A stretch of 64,000 nt of DNA from CALSPH01 sp041690035 (GCA_041690035.1 JBDNFC010000081.1:1-64000); one strand, 5' to 3'; shown: positions 7,425-16,741, counted from the stretch's first letter. The notes: generated from the letters alone by a model not told the origin. Program-made: numbers and translations.

Positions 7425-8627
7425 ATGTCATTTATCCCTAAATTAGCAAAGCGAATTTCGCTCTTTGAAGAATCGCAGACGATTGCAATGGCAAAAGCTG
7501 GCAGAGCTTTAAAAGCAAGCGGAAAACCCATTATAAATCTCAGTTTTGGAGAACCAGATTTTGATACCCCCAAATTTATTAAAAATGCAGCTATAGCAGC
7601 TATAAAAGCTGGCAAGACAAAGTATACCCCCGTTGCTGGCTTGCCAGAATTGAGAGATGCAATATCTGCAAAATTTTTAAGAGAAAACAAACTGCACTAT
7701 AACAGAGACCAAATTGTGGTATCTACAGGTGCAAAAAACAGTATTATGAATGTATTAATGGCATTATTAGATACTGATGACGAAGTAATTATACCAACAC
7801 CTTATTGGGTGAGCTATAGTGATATGGTAAAACTGCTTGATGGAAAAATTAAATATATTGAGGCGCCTCAATCTCAAGATTTTAAAATTACTGCAAAACA
7901 ATTAGAAGAAGCAATCACAAAAAAAACTAAAGTATTTATTTTTTCTTCTCCAAGCAATCCTACAGGCAGTATATACAGCCAATCAGAATTAGAGAGTTTG
8001 GCAGAAGTTTTTAGAAAAAATCCACATGTTTATATAATCAGTGATGAAATTTATGAGCATATCAATTATACCGGCACACACCACAGTATAGCCAGTATAG
8101 CTTCAATTTATGACCGGGTAATTACAATAAATGGATTGTCAAAAGGTTTTGCTATGACAGGCTGGCGGATTGGATATATTGGAGCGCATAAAGATATTGC
8201 ATTTGCTTGCGAAAAACTTCAAGGGCAATTTACTAGCGGCACTAATTCTATTGCACAAGAAGCAGCTATTACAGCGCTAAATGGCAATTTAGAACCTACA
8301 TATTACATGAGAGATAAATTTCTGGTAAGAAGAAATTTATTAATTAACCAATTATCAAAAGTAAAAGGTATAAAAATAAATGTTCCACCGGGTGCATTTT
8401 ATGTTTTTCCAGATATTTCTTACTTCTTCGGAAAAAAACATTTGTCGTATCAAATCAATAATGCAGCAGACTTGGCAATGTATTTGCTTAATTTTGCAAA
8501 CGTAACCACAGTAGATGGACAAGCTTTTGGAGCACCAAATTATTTAAGAATAAGTTATGCAGCTTCCTTAACAGACCTTAAAACAGCATGTAAAAATATC
8601 AAAAATGCATTAAACCAACTTCAATAA
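7425..8627 (+). CDS. aspC: Class I/II pyridoxal-phosphate aminotransferase, aspartate aminotransferase type
   Basis: The 400-residue enzyme is predicted to transfer the amino group of aspartate to 2-oxoglutarate in the cytosol. Landmarks: INLSFGEPDFDTP (37-49), Y-type substrate loop PTPYWVSY, SSPSNPTGSIYS (183-195), DEIYEHINY and the PLP-binding Lys240 in NGLSKGFAMTGWRIG. The frame is open 39 codons further upstream from a GTG at 7308, but that stretch is unlike the family and contains the TACATTTG promoter box, so the ATG at 7425 is chosen. The next gene starts 5 bases after its stop. Closely related prephenate or aromatic aminotransferases cannot be excluded. Confidence 0.92.
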   Translation: MSFIPKLAKRISLFEESQTIAMAKAGRALKASGKPIINLSFGEPDFDTPKFIKNAAIAAIKAGKTKYTPVAGLPELRDAISAKFLRENKLHYNRDQIVVSTGAKNSIMNVLMALLDTDDEVIIPTPYWVSYSDMVKLLDGKIKYIEAPQSQDFKITAKQLEEAITKKTKVFIFSSPSNPTGSIYSQSELESLAEVFRKNPHVYIISDEIYEHINYTGTHHSIASIASIYDRVITINGLSKGFAMTGWRIGYIGAHKDIAFACEKLQGQFTSGTNSIAQEAAITALNGNLEPTYYMRDKFLVRRNLLINQLSKVKGIKINVPPGAFYVFPDISYFFGKKHLSYQINNAADLAMYLLNFANVTTVDGQAFGAPNYLRISYAASLTDLKTACKNIKNALNQLQ

Positions 8628-8632
8628 ATTAA

Positions 8633-9622
8633 ATGAAAGCAACAGAATTAATCGAAAAATTTAAAAATCTAAAAATAGCAGTAATAGGCGATGTAATGCT
8701 TGATACCTATATTAATGGAAAAGTAAATAGGCTATCTCCAGAAGCCCCAGTGCCTATTATAGATGTAATAAATAAAGAAAACAGACTTGGCGGTGCAGGA
8801 AATGTAGCACTAAATTTAAAGGCATTAGGAGCCACACCCCTATTGGTTTCTGTGATAGGAAATGATATAGAAGGTCAAATTGTTGAAAATTTACTAACAG
8901 AACTAGGTATCGAAACCATGGGAATTTTAACAAGTGAAGATCGGATAACAACGGTAAAAACAAGAATTATTGGCAATAAGTTGCAAATAGCTAGAATAGA
9001 CCAAGAAATAAAAAGTTTACTGACTGCCAAAGATAATGAAAGATTAATCGGCACTTTGAGCAATATTATTGCAAATTGTGATGCCATTATCTTTGAAGAT
9101 TATGATAAGGGAGTATTGTGTATTGATAATATTAAAGCTATTATTGAAATGGCAAAAAAAAATAAAAAAATAATAGCCGTTGACCCTAAATTTAATAATT
9201 TTAATTTTTACAAAAATGTAGATCTTTTTAAACCAAATTTAAAGGAATTAACTACCGGACTTAAAAAAGAATTGCCAGATGATTTTAGCATCGAAAATAT
9301 CAAAGAACTCAACACTCAATTATCCAAAAATTTAGCACCAAAAATAAGTATGATAACCATGAGTGAGAGAGGTGTTTTTACTAATTGGGGAGAAGAAAAC
9401 CATATTGCAAATGCACATCAAAGAAATATTGCAGATGTGAGCGGTGCGGGAGACTCTGTGATAAGTGTTGCGACATGCGCCCTTGCGAGCGGCTGTGATT
9501 TAAAAACTATTGCAGAATTAAGCAATATTGCAGGAGGATTGGTTTGCGAACAACCCGGGGTGGTTTCTATCATATTATCGGATTTAATAAAAGAGGCTGT
9601 GAAACATAAAATATTAGAATAA
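8633..9622 (+). CDS. D-glycero-beta-D-manno-heptose-7-phosphate kinase (HldE domain I / RfaE1)
   Basis: PfkB-family sugar kinase of 329 residues, equal to the kinase half of HldE without the nucleotidyltransferase half. It would phosphorylate heptose-7-phosphate at C1 in the route to ADP-heptose for the lipopolysaccharide core. Seen: GDVMLDTY (19-26), the PEAPVPI motif (36-42), GGAGNVALNL (53-62) and the catalytic GAGDS with Asp274. The second-domain activity must be encoded elsewhere, as is common in Bacteroidota. It sits in a tight run with engB (2-base gap). Confidence 0.92.
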   Translation: MKATELIEKFKNLKIAVIGDVMLDTYINGKVNRLSPEAPVPIIDVINKENRLGGAGNVALNLKALGATPLLVSVIGNDIEGQIVENLLTELGIETMGILTSEDRITTVKTRIIGNKLQIARIDQEIKSLLTAKDNERLIGTLSNIIANCDAIIFEDYDKGVLCIDNIKAIIEMAKKNKKIIAVDPKFNNFNFYKNVDLFKPNLKELTTGLKKELPDDFSIENIKELNTQLSKNLAPKISMITMSERGVFTNWGEENHIANAHQRNIADVSGAGDSVISVATCALASGCDLKTIAELSNIAGGLVCEQPGVVSIILSDLIKEAVKHKILE

Positions 9623-9624
9623 TC

Positions 9625-10215
9625 ATGCAGATCAAGTTTCCTAAATTTATAGGTTCTTACACGGATGTAAAAACTTGTCCATCGATTTTATTAAAAGAAT
9701 TTGCTTTTATTGGAAGAAGTAATGTAGGTAAATCTAGCCTCTTAAATATGATTGTGGGCAATAGCAAATTAGCCAAAACAAGTGCTACTCCAGGAAAAAC
9801 TCAATTAATTAATCTTTTTGACATTGATAATAAATTTATTATTGCAGATTTGCCTGGCTACGGATATGCAAAATTGAGCAAATCTAAGCGGGCAAGTTTT
9901 GCATTAATGATTAAAAACTATTTGTTAAAAAGAGAAAATTTATACACGGCTTTCTTATTATTTGATAGCAGAATACCTGCGCAAACAATAGATTTGGAAA
10001 TGGCAGATTGGATGGGAGAGAATCAGATACCTTTTAATATTATTTATACTAAAACAGATAAATTATCAGAAAATCAACTTCAAGCACAATTAGATCAAAT
10101 GCATGAAAAACTTTTTGAAACTTGGGTAGAGTTGCCCAATATTATTATTAGCTCAAGTAAAAATGAACTTGGAAAAGACACAATTTTGTCCTACATCAAA
10201 AACCATCTAAAATAA
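9625..10215 (+). CDS. ysxC: Ribosome biogenesis GTPase YsxC/EngB
   Basis: The 196-residue protein has the full TRAFAC GTPase set: P-loop GRSNVGKSS (30-38), the G2 threonine region ATPGKTQ, G3 DLPGYGYAK, and G4 TKTD with an SSSK-type G5. Length and motif order are those of EngB, which acts in late 50S assembly. Gaps of two bases to both neighbours suggest one transcript. Confidence 0.96.
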   Translation: MQIKFPKFIGSYTDVKTCPSILLKEFAFIGRSNVGKSSLLNMIVGNSKLAKTSATPGKTQLINLFDIDNKFIIADLPGYGYAKLSKSKRASFALMIKNYLLKRENLYTAFLLFDSRIPAQTIDLEMADWMGENQIPFNIIYTKTDKLSENQLQAQLDQMHEKLFETWVELPNIIISSSKNELGKDTILSYIKNHLK

Positions 10216-10217
10216 TT

Positions 10218-11105
10218 ATGACAAATTTTTTAAACGACCCAAAGATTTGCATCAGTAATTCATCCAACTTTATTTTAGAAAACCATCCTACCAACTACCG
10301 AGCAGGAATGGCTGATGAGAAAGATGCTGAAGATAAATTAGAAAAAAATGTTAAAAGAATAAGTAAATATCAAGAGCAATTATATGCTCAAGGCAAACAA
10401 AGCTTACTTATTATATTTCAGGCAATGGATGCCGCAGGCAAAGACAGCACAATAGAAAACGTGATGAAAGGCATCAATCCGCAAGGGTGTCATATTACTA
10501 GTTTTAAACAGCCAAGCAAAGAAGAATTGGCTCATGATTTTTTATGGAGGTGCAATAAAGCAATTCCCGAAAAAGGAAGAATCGGTATTTTTAATAGGTC
10601 TTATTATGAAGAAGTATTGGTATGCAAAGTGCATGAAAACCACATTCTTGGGCAACAAATTGAAGGCATTAATAGTGTTGAAGATATTAATGAAACTTTT
10701 TGGCAAGGGAGATATGACAGTATCAATAATTTTGAAAAACATTTAAATAAGAATGGCTGTAGGGTGGTTAAATTTTTTTTAAATGTAAGCAAAGAAGAAC
10801 AGAAAATCCGTTTCTTAGACCGCATTAACAATGCGGAAAAAAATTGGAAATTTAGCTACGGAGATATCGAAGAAAGAAAGCTTTGGGACAAATACATGGC
10901 GGCCTATAGCGCAATGATAACAAATACAACTAATGAAATTAATCCATGGTACATCATCCCAGCAGATAATAAATGGTTTATGCAATATTGTGTATCAGAA
11001 ATTCTAAAAGATACCTTGAAATCTTTAAATCCCACTTTCCCGATTTTGGCTGATAATCAAATGAGTTTGCTTTCAAAAGCAATTATTGATTTGCAGAACG
11101 AATAA
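10218..11105 (+). CDS. Polyphosphate kinase 2 family phosphotransferase
   Basis: A 295-residue PPK2-type protein. Walker A is FQAMDAAGKDST, followed by the lid-region KQPSKEELAHDFLWR and the Walker B-like FNRSYYEEVLV. These proteins move phosphate between polyphosphate and nucleotides; the size fits one-domain enzymes acting on AMP, ADP or related nucleotides. Which nucleotide is used cannot be read from the sequence. It is cytosolic, with no signal peptide. Confidence 0.93.
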   Translation: MTNFLNDPKICISNSSNFILENHPTNYRAGMADEKDAEDKLEKNVKRISKYQEQLYAQGKQSLLIIFQAMDAAGKDSTIENVMKGINPQGCHITSFKQPSKEELAHDFLWRCNKAIPEKGRIGIFNRSYYEEVLVCKVHENHILGQQIEGINSVEDINETFWQGRYDSINNFEKHLNKNGCRVVKFFLNVSKEEQKIRFLDRINNAEKNWKFSYGDIEERKLWDKYMAAYSAMITNTTNEINPWYIIPADNKWFMQYCVSEILKDTLKSLNPTFPILADNQMSLLSKAIIDLQNE

Positions 11106-11124
11106 TTTTAATTATTTTTGAAAA

Positions 11125-11997
11125 ATGTTTATTGAATATATATCAAAAGTAAAGGGGAGTGTTTCAGAAGCAATTGGGGAATTGCAACGTGCAAGTTTTA
11201 AAAATCAATCACTTTTGGCTATTTTATTTGCTTTAATTAGATTTGGCTTGATTTTTTTGCTGATGCTAACAGGATTTAAGCAACTATCAAATATTAAAAA
11301 CAATCCAGATTTTTTAGCCAATCCACAATCCATATTTGAGTATTTACCTACAAATTCATTTGGCATTATAATAATTTCTATGATTGTTTTCCTTTTTATC
11401 ACTTCTTTATATATTGCAATTGGGCTTAATATTAATGATAATATTGTAAAAAATAATAACTATACTGTACTTGATAGTTTAAAAGAGAGGTTAATGCCAA
11501 AAACGATTAATATTTTCTTGTCATTTTTTATTTTTGCTTTTGGCTATATACTTATTTTGATAATTTTAACATCGCTTGCAGCAGCAATTTCAAAAATCTC
11601 CCCAGTTTTAGGTATTTTATTGGCTATTCTATCATTTATTGCATTATTTATTGGCTTTTTTAGACTTTGCGCTGTGCCCGCTTATATTGTGCATGGAAAT
11701 TATAATGTGATAGATGCCATAAAGCTATCAATCAAAAGAATAACCTGGCTTAGAGCGATAATTATATTGGTGCTCAATATTGTATTTACAATTTTATTGG
11801 CAATTTTATATTTTATAATTTTTTATGCTACAGGCACTATGCTTAATGGCACTATCTCTATGATATTATTTTTTTCTATTGGTGTGTTGGTGGCTACAAT
11901 TATTATGAGCTGCATGAGCACTATCTACTTTAGGTATGAAACTGATGATTTTGAAGATAGCATAGAAAAACACCTCTTAGCAGATTACGACAATTAA
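11125..11997 (+). CDS. Multi-pass membrane protein of unknown function
   Basis: The 290-residue product has an amphipathic N-terminus, about six hydrophobic segments (near 28-48, 73-98, 127-150, 155-185, 207-235, 240-265) and an acidic C-terminal tail (YETDDFEDSIEKH). The organisation resembles glycerophosphodiester-phosphodiesterase-type membrane domains and related Bacteroidota proteins, but no catalytic motif is visible and I assign no function. Its last bases overlap the proposed ATT start of aroQ. Confidence 0.8.
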   Translation: MFIEYISKVKGSVSEAIGELQRASFKNQSLLAILFALIRFGLIFLLMLTGFKQLSNIKNNPDFLANPQSIFEYLPTNSFGIIIISMIVFLFITSLYIAIGLNINDNIVKNNNYTVLDSLKERLMPKTINIFLSFFIFAFGYILILIILTSLAAAISKISPVLGILLAILSFIALFIGFFRLCAVPAYIVHGNYNVIDAIKLSIKRITWLRAIIILVLNIVFTILLAILYFIIFYATGTMLNGTISMILFFSIGVLVATIIMSCMSTIYFRYETDDFEDSIEKHLLADYDN

Positions 11998-12436
11998 TAA
12001 CCCTAAACAAAATATTGCCATTATTCATGGCCCTAATTTAAACTTATTAGGTAAAAGAGAAATGGATATTTATGGCAGCGTGTCTTTCGAAGATTTTTAT
12101 GCAACATTAAAAAGTAAATTTGCTAAAGAAATTAACCTTACTTATTTTCAAAGCAATATAGAAGGAGAAATAATTAATTTTATTCATACACAGCCTTTTG
12201 ATGCAGCAATAATTAATGGAGGCGGTTATAGCCACAGTTCTGTGGCAATAGCAGATGCAATAGCTGCAATTATAAAACCATTTATAAACATTCATATCAG
12301 TAATATTTATAACCGAGAGATTGAACGACACATAGATTTACTCTCTAAATATTGTAAGGCGGGGATGTATGGGCTAGGCTTAGAAAGTTATGATTATGCT
12401 GTGCAATATTTAATCAATTATTTAAAAAAATTGTAA
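11993..12436 (+). CDS. aroQ: 3-Dehydroquinate dehydratase, type II, apparent ATT start
   Basis: Dodecameric type II enzyme of the shikimate pathway converting 3-dehydroquinate to 3-dehydroshikimate. The frame encodes IAIIHGPNLNLLGKRE, then the catalytic-Tyr segment MDIYGSVSF, NGGGYSHSSVAIADAI and the substrate loop HISNIYNRE with the downstream YGLGLESY. The family-defining GPNLNLLGKRE motif lies upstream of the only ATG (12062), and the in-frame stop at 11978-11980 leaves no ATG, GTG or TTG for it. In-frame ATT codons at 11984, 11993, 12014, 12020 and 12023 are the only near-cognate options; 11993 gives 147 residues, the usual length. The start is therefore uncertain and the gene would overlap its upstream neighbour. 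Confidence 0.88.
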   Translation: MNNPKQNIAIIHGPNLNLLGKREMDIYGSVSFEDFYATLKSKFAKEINLTYFQSNIEGEIINFIHTQPFDAAIINGGGYSHSSVAIADAIAAIIKPFINIHISNIYNREIERHIDLLSKYCKAGMYGLGLESYDYAVQYLINYLKKL

Positions 12437-12444
12437 TAATTTTG
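12437..12444 (+). promoter_or_regulatory. -7 box four bases before a start codon
   Basis: TAATTTTG fits TAnnTTTG and ends four bases before ATG 12449. Transcription would begin at or next to the start codon, giving a leaderless or near-leaderless message. Confidence 0.55.
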
Positions 12445-12448
12445 CAGC

Positions 12449-12850
12449 ATGAAAATTTCTAAAAATAATTTTTACGCCCTCTTGGCTTCAATACTTCTTT
12501 TCTCCTTTTGCAATAACGATAATGGGGATGGGGATGCAGCACAGGCAGAAAAAATATCAGCTAGTGCACTTATGCAAAAATTTGAAACCAATTTAGATAA
12601 AGCACAAAAAAAATATTTGGGAAAAGCAGTGCAAATAGATGGCGAAATTTTAGAAATTAGTAATAACAGCTTAGGAAATATTGTGTTTGGCATAAAAACT
12701 AAAAATAAAAGTGGTGCACAAATATTATGCAATATGCTTGCCGATGATATGAAATATGAGCCAGGTGATAAGGTGGTAATCAAAGGTTTTTGCCAAGATT
12801 ATAAATTTAACCTTTTGTTAGATAAGTGTATAACAGTATCAGAAGATTAA
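12449..12850 (+). CDS. Probable lipoprotein with OB-fold (tRNA_anti-like) domain
   Basis: The 133-residue product starts with a short exported leader whose lipobox-like end is LLFSFC (Cys21), followed by an Asp/Gly-rich linker. Residues about 40-130 (YLGKAVQIDGEILEI, VFGIKTK, GDKVVIKGFCQDY) have the strand pattern of small OB-fold proteins known as tRNA_anti-like in Bacteroidota. Despite that name, an envelope location argues against nucleic-acid binding. Function unknown. Confidence 0.75.
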   Translation: MKISKNNFYALLASILLFSFCNNDNGDGDAAQAEKISASALMQKFETNLDKAQKKYLGKAVQIDGEILEISNNSLGNIVFGIKTKNKSGAQILCNMLADDMKYEPGDKVVIKGFCQDYKFNLLLDKCITVSED

Positions 12851-12879
12851 AATAACCATATAAATAAAATAACAACGAT

Positions 12880-13095
12880 ATGAAAACAATAATTATAGCC
12901 ATCATTTTTCTTTTAATCGCAGTAGCGCTTATCAGTGTTCGCTTATTTTTTGTAAAAGATGGAGAAATTAGAGGGGGATGTGCCGGCAAAAACCCGCTCC
13001 TTCAGAAAGAAGGGGTTACTTGCGGTATTTGTGGCAAGGTGCCTGTAGCTGGTGAGTGTGGTGATGAAAATAAAGCACCCAATAATAACAAATAA
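12880..13095 (+). CDS. Small membrane-anchored Cys-rich protein, NqrM-like
   Basis: A 71-residue protein with one N-terminal transmembrane helix (residues 3-24) and a short soluble tail with Cys34, Cys48, Cys51 and Cys60, in GGCAGKNP and TCGICGK. One helix, a nearby basic residue and a compact Cys cluster match the plan of NqrM, a factor for assembling the Na+-translocating NADH:quinone reductase. It converges on apbE, whose product attaches FMN to that reductase, which supports the idea. The sequence is too short for certainty; another metal-binding membrane peptide is possible. Confidence 0.65.
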   Translation: MKTIIIAIIFLLIAVALISVRLFFVKDGEIRGGCAGKNPLLQKEGVTCGICGKVPVAGECGDENKAPNNNK

Positions 13096-13138
13096 TTAAC
13101 CCCAACTTTAGCGGTGTTTAAATCCACAATATATCAGT

Positions 13139-14104
13139 TTAGATATGGGGTATAAAACATTTGTTAACCCCACCAGAAGTTTCGTATATTAAATAAGCCA
13201 TTAAATTTTCTTTTTTTAGAAATAGTAAAACTTCTGTTAGATTCATAGTCATACAAATAGTTGCATATCCATCGGCTAAGGCAGCAGATTTTGCAAAAAC
13301 TGTAGCAGAAATTATGTTTGTTTGTTTTGGGTAGCCTGTTTTTGTATCAATGGTATGTCCATATTTGATTCCTTTATGGCTAAAATAATTCCGATAATTT
13401 CCGCTTGTTGCCATTGATATATTAGATATACTAAAAATAGTATCTCCTTGATCTACTTTTAATGGATCTGTAATACCAATGTTCCATGGTTTATTAAACT
13501 TATTATTACCGCTTAATACAAGCTCTCCACCATTATTTATATAAAAATTATTAATTCCTTTTTCTTTTAAAAACAAAGCTATAATATCTGCTGCATAACC
13601 AGGGGCAACAGCATTAAAATCTATTTTTCCTTGCGTTGGCTTTGATTTTATTTCTCTATTTGTCCAGCTCCATTTAGTTAGCCCAACATTTACCAACATA
13701 CTATCAATCATATTGGTATCAGCCCATAATCCTTGCTTATTCATAAAGCCCCAATGCTTAACTAAGGGGAAAATTGTGGGGTCAAAATTTCCATTGCTTA
13801 CTTTAAATAAATATTGACTTAACTCTAATAATGCTAAAAGATGCTTATCAATATACAACGAATTATTAAGATTGATACCAGCAATAATTGAGTTAGAATC
13901 ATAATTAGAAAATGACAAACTCAATTCCTGAAACAACGAGTCTATGCTTTTTATCAAATTATCATCATTTTTATTTTCATAAATCACTTCACACGTGGTG
14001 CCCCAAGCAGGCAGTATTATTCGTGTATAATTTGGTTTTTTATTACAAGCCGAAGAGGCTGCAATCAGCGCCAAGGAGCAAGTTATGATTAAAGTATTTT
14101 TCAT
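13139..14104 (-). CDS. apbE: FAD:protein FMN transferase (ApbE), lipoprotein
   Basis: This 321-residue periplasmic lipoprotein transfers FMN from FAD to a Thr/Ser of target proteins such as NqrB, NqrC or RnfG. The chosen ATG at 14104 gives a signal peptide ending in a lipobox (AASSAC, Cys20). The longer frame from 14146 adds 14 unlikely residues inside the upstream gene. Family landmarks: WGTTCEVIY, the NFDPTIFPLVKHWGF segment, IDFNAVAPGYAADII, NNGGELVLSG and the Asp-containing HTIDTKTGYP. Its ATG overlaps the stop of the upstream flavoprotein gene as ATGA, so the two are co-translated. A small NqrM-like gene converges on it. Confidence 0.95.
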   Translation of the reverse strand: MKNTLIITCSLALIAASSACNKKPNYTRIILPAWGTTCEVIYENKNDDNLIKSIDSLFQELSLSFSNYDSNSIIAGINLNNSLYIDKHLLALLELSQYLFKVSNGNFDPTIFPLVKHWGFMNKQGLWADTNMIDSMLVNVGLTKWSWTNREIKSKPTQGKIDFNAVAPGYAADIIALFLKEKGINNFYINNGGELVLSGNNKFNKPWNIGITDPLKVDQGDTIFSISNISMATSGNYRNYFSHKGIKYGHTIDTKTGYPKQTNIISATVFAKSAALADGYATICMTMNLTEVLLFLKKENLMAYLIYETSGGVNKCFIPHI

Positions 14105-15318
14105 AAAGTTGAAATATGAGTAGCTGCAATAAAAGCGGTAGTCCAAGCTGATTGAAAATTATAGCCTCCAGTAACAGCGTCAATGTCTAGTACCTCACCA
14201 CAAAAGTAAAGGTTTTTATACTTTTTAGACTCCATAGTTTGATAATTTATTTCAGTCAAATCTATACCACCGCAGGTCACAAATTCCTCTTTAAAAGTTG
14301 TTTTACCATTTGCAACAAAAATTTGATTTTTTATACCCTCTATCAATTTATTCAAATTGGCGTTACTAATTTCACACAACATTTGTTCAGCATCTAATCC
14401 AGTATTCAAAATTAGATAAAGCCATAATCGCTGTGGAATCTCTATAAAACCGCAATTTTTTAATCGTTTACTCCCTGTTTTAGACTCCTTTAAATAGATA
14501 AATAGCTGCTCATAAGTATAAGTTGGCAACCAATCTATGCTAAAGTTAAAGCAATAATTTTTTGCATAAAGTTGCTTTGCATAAAGCGCAGATAATACAA
14601 TAATTGCAGGCCCACTAAATCCCCAATGGGTGATTAATACAGGTCCTGAATTTCCTTTTTTTTCACCCTCTATTTTTATAACAACAGTTTTTACAGATAA
14701 TCCCATCAGCTCATTGATGCTTTGTTTGGGAATATTAAAAGTAAATAGTGAGGGACAAGTAGGTATAATATTAAGTTCTAAGTTTTTAAGATAATCAAAT
14801 TGCTCCATTTTTGGATGTCCGCCAGAAGCGATAATTAAATGCTTTGCTTTTAGGACTTCACCCTGCTCCAATTGCACTAAATAAGTATTTTCAAACTGCC
14901 TGATATCAATAACTTTTGAGTTTATTTGCAGCAAAATATTATAGTGATTCGCAAGATTTTCGAAAAGCGTTATGATTGTTGCCGATGTATTTGAAGCAGG
15001 AAACATCCTGTTATCTGCCTCAGTATTTAAAGCTACATGGTGCTTTTTAAACCAATCAATCATGCTAGGAACCCAAAAATCAAAAAAAGCTTTTTTAAGA
15101 AATTTTTCTCCTCTTGGATATGCTTTTGCCAATTGTGCTATTGAAACAGAAAAATGAGTAACATTGCACCTCCCACCGCCAGAAACAGAAACTTTAGTAA
15201 GTGTTTTACCAGTTTTTTCTAATATAAGTATACTTTTATTTTGAGATAACTCAGCTATCTGTATGGCTGCAAAATATCCCGAAGCCCCAGCACCTACTAT
15301 AATTACATCATATTCCAC
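14101..15318 (-). CDS. YhiN/HI0933-family FAD-dependent flavoprotein
   Basis: The 405-residue protein has an N-terminal FAD-binding Rossmann motif (VIIVGAGASGYFAA, 5-18), the KVSVSGGGRCNVTH motif typical of the HI0933/YhiN family, LIIASGGHPKM, and a C-terminal GGYNFQSAWTTAFIAA that closes over the flavin. These proteins are predicted NAD(P)/FAD oxidoreductases whose substrate is not settled. It shares four bases with apbE, but no functional link beyond flavin use is visible. Confidence 0.92.
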   Translation of the reverse strand: MEYDVIIVGAGASGYFAAIQIAELSQNKSILILEKTGKTLTKVSVSGGGRCNVTHFSVSIAQLAKAYPRGEKFLKKAFFDFWVPSMIDWFKKHHVALNTEADNRMFPASNTSATIITLFENLANHYNILLQINSKVIDIRQFENTYLVQLEQGEVLKAKHLIIASGGHPKMEQFDYLKNLELNIIPTCPSLFTFNIPKQSINELMGLSVKTVVIKIEGEKKGNSGPVLITHWGFSGPAIIVLSALYAKQLYAKNYCFNFSIDWLPTYTYEQLFIYLKESKTGSKRLKNCGFIEIPQRLWLYLILNTGLDAEQMLCEISNANLNKLIEGIKNQIFVANGKTTFKEEFVTCGGIDLTEINYQTMESKKYKNLYFCGEVLDIDAVTGGYNFQSAWTTAFIAATHISTL

Positions 15319-15334
15319 AAGATGCTATAGCTTT

Positions 15335-16714
15335 TTATTCTTGAGCATTCTTATGCTCATTAATTTTTTGATAAAAAGATTCTACTCCTATGGTTTCTTC
15401 AGAAATACTAACCACTTCTTTCAATTTATTAATCATCATTTTTTTTAATGCAATATCCATCATATTCTGAATATAATTTGGGTCTTTTAACTGTTTGTCA
15501 CTATAATCTTTTAACATGGTGAAATCAGGATTTGAAATGCCATATTGTCTAAACATTTGCGCTGTATAACCCAATGAAGTTTGCTCTAAATCTTCTTTTT
15601 TTACCTCAAAACTATTAAGCTTCGTTAATTTTTCTTGAACCAAAACATAGGTCAATCCCTTTGCTTCTTTTGCATACCGTTCATCAATATTTTCTTGATT
15701 GTATTCCTCAGGTTTAGATTCTAATAACCACCGTTTTAAAAAATCATCTGGAAGATTAAAATTGTGATTATCATTAATAAGGTCATTAATTGAGCGTTCT
15801 AATAAATTTTCAGACTCTGATTTAAAATACAATTCCAAATTTTCTTTTATTTTTTCCCTAAATTCACTTTCATTCGCTGCTGCATTTGGTCCTAAAATGG
15901 TATCAAAAAATGATTGATCTAAAACAGAGACTTCATTTCTTTTAATTTCTGAAATTTTAAGAGAAAAATCCGCATTCAAATCATTTGCTTCGTCTTTTGA
16001 AATGCCTAAAGTATTGCTTATAACAGCTATATTTTCATTAAATAATTGATAAATGTTTACTTTTATCTCATCTCCTACTTTGCATCCAATTACTAAATCT
16101 TTTGTTTTTTGATCTTTTATCATTTCAGAAACAAAAGAAATTGGCTTATCTAATTGCCCACCTTCAAAATAAATGCTATTATCATCTAATTCTGTTGCTG
16201 TGGCATAAATAATATCATTATCATCTGCATTTTCAACATCTATCAACTTTCCGTTGCGTTTTTGCAAATTTGCAATTTCTTTTTCTACTTCAGCTTCATC
16301 TACATTGATAACATATCTGGTTACCACATCTTTATTGTTAATATTTAACTCAAAATCTGGTGTCATTGCAATATCAAAAGCATACAAAAAATCAGCACCC
16401 TCTTTTTCAAAATCTAATTCTGACAAAACCTCGCTGCTAGCAAGAGGCTGCGCCAAAATATCAATATTCTCGCTTTTCAGATACTCAAAAAGACTGCTAG
16501 AAGCAAGCTGATTAACCTCTTCCACCAAAACTGATTTGCCATAATTGCGCTTTAACATTCCCATTGGCGCATGTCCAACTCTAAAACCTTTAATATTGGC
16601 AGTTTTTTGAATTTTCTTTAATTGGGTTTCAACTTTTGGATTATAATCTTCTGGTTGAAGTTTCACTAGCACGGTTGCGTTTAAATCTGATTGTTTTTGC
16701 AGCTCTATATTCAC
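15335..16714 (-). CDS. tig: Trigger factor, ribosome-associated chaperone/prolyl isomerase
   Basis: A 459-residue cytosolic chaperone. Seen: the N-terminal ribosome-binding domain with GFRVGHAPMGMLKRNYG (matching the family GFRxGKxP signature), a divergent FKBP-like central domain (about 155-245), and an all-alpha C-terminal domain ending near INKLKEVVSI. The start is taken as GTG 16714 (VNIELQKQ), which matches the family N-terminus. The longer frame begins at a TTG that lies inside the TACCTTTG promoter box at 16742-16749. The preserved family N-terminus and promoter position agree. The central domain lacks an obvious conserved prolyl-isomerase core, so isomerase activity is doubtful. Confidence 0.93.
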   Translation of the reverse strand: MNIELQKQSDLNATVLVKLQPEDYNPKVETQLKKIQKTANIKGFRVGHAPMGMLKRNYGKSVLVEEVNQLASSSLFEYLKSENIDILAQPLASSEVLSELDFEKEGADFLYAFDIAMTPDFELNINNKDVVTRYVINVDEAEVEKEIANLQKRNGKLIDVENADDNDIIYATATELDDNSIYFEGGQLDKPISFVSEMIKDQKTKDLVIGCKVGDEIKVNIYQLFNENIAVISNTLGISKDEANDLNADFSLKISEIKRNEVSVLDQSFFDTILGPNAAANESEFREKIKENLELYFKSESENLLERSINDLINDNHNFNLPDDFLKRWLLESKPEEYNQENIDERYAKEAKGLTYVLVQEKLTKLNSFEVKKEDLEQTSLGYTAQMFRQYGISNPDFTMLKDYSDKQLKDPNYIQNMMDIALKKMMINKLKEVVSISEETIGVESFYQKINEHKNAQE

Positions 16715-16741
16715 TTTATTTTCTTTGGTTTTTAAGGGCTG

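Noticed and set aside
12062..12064. ATG 12062 as the aroQ start
   Set aside because: It would remove the GPNLNLLGKRE motif needed for the fold and active site.
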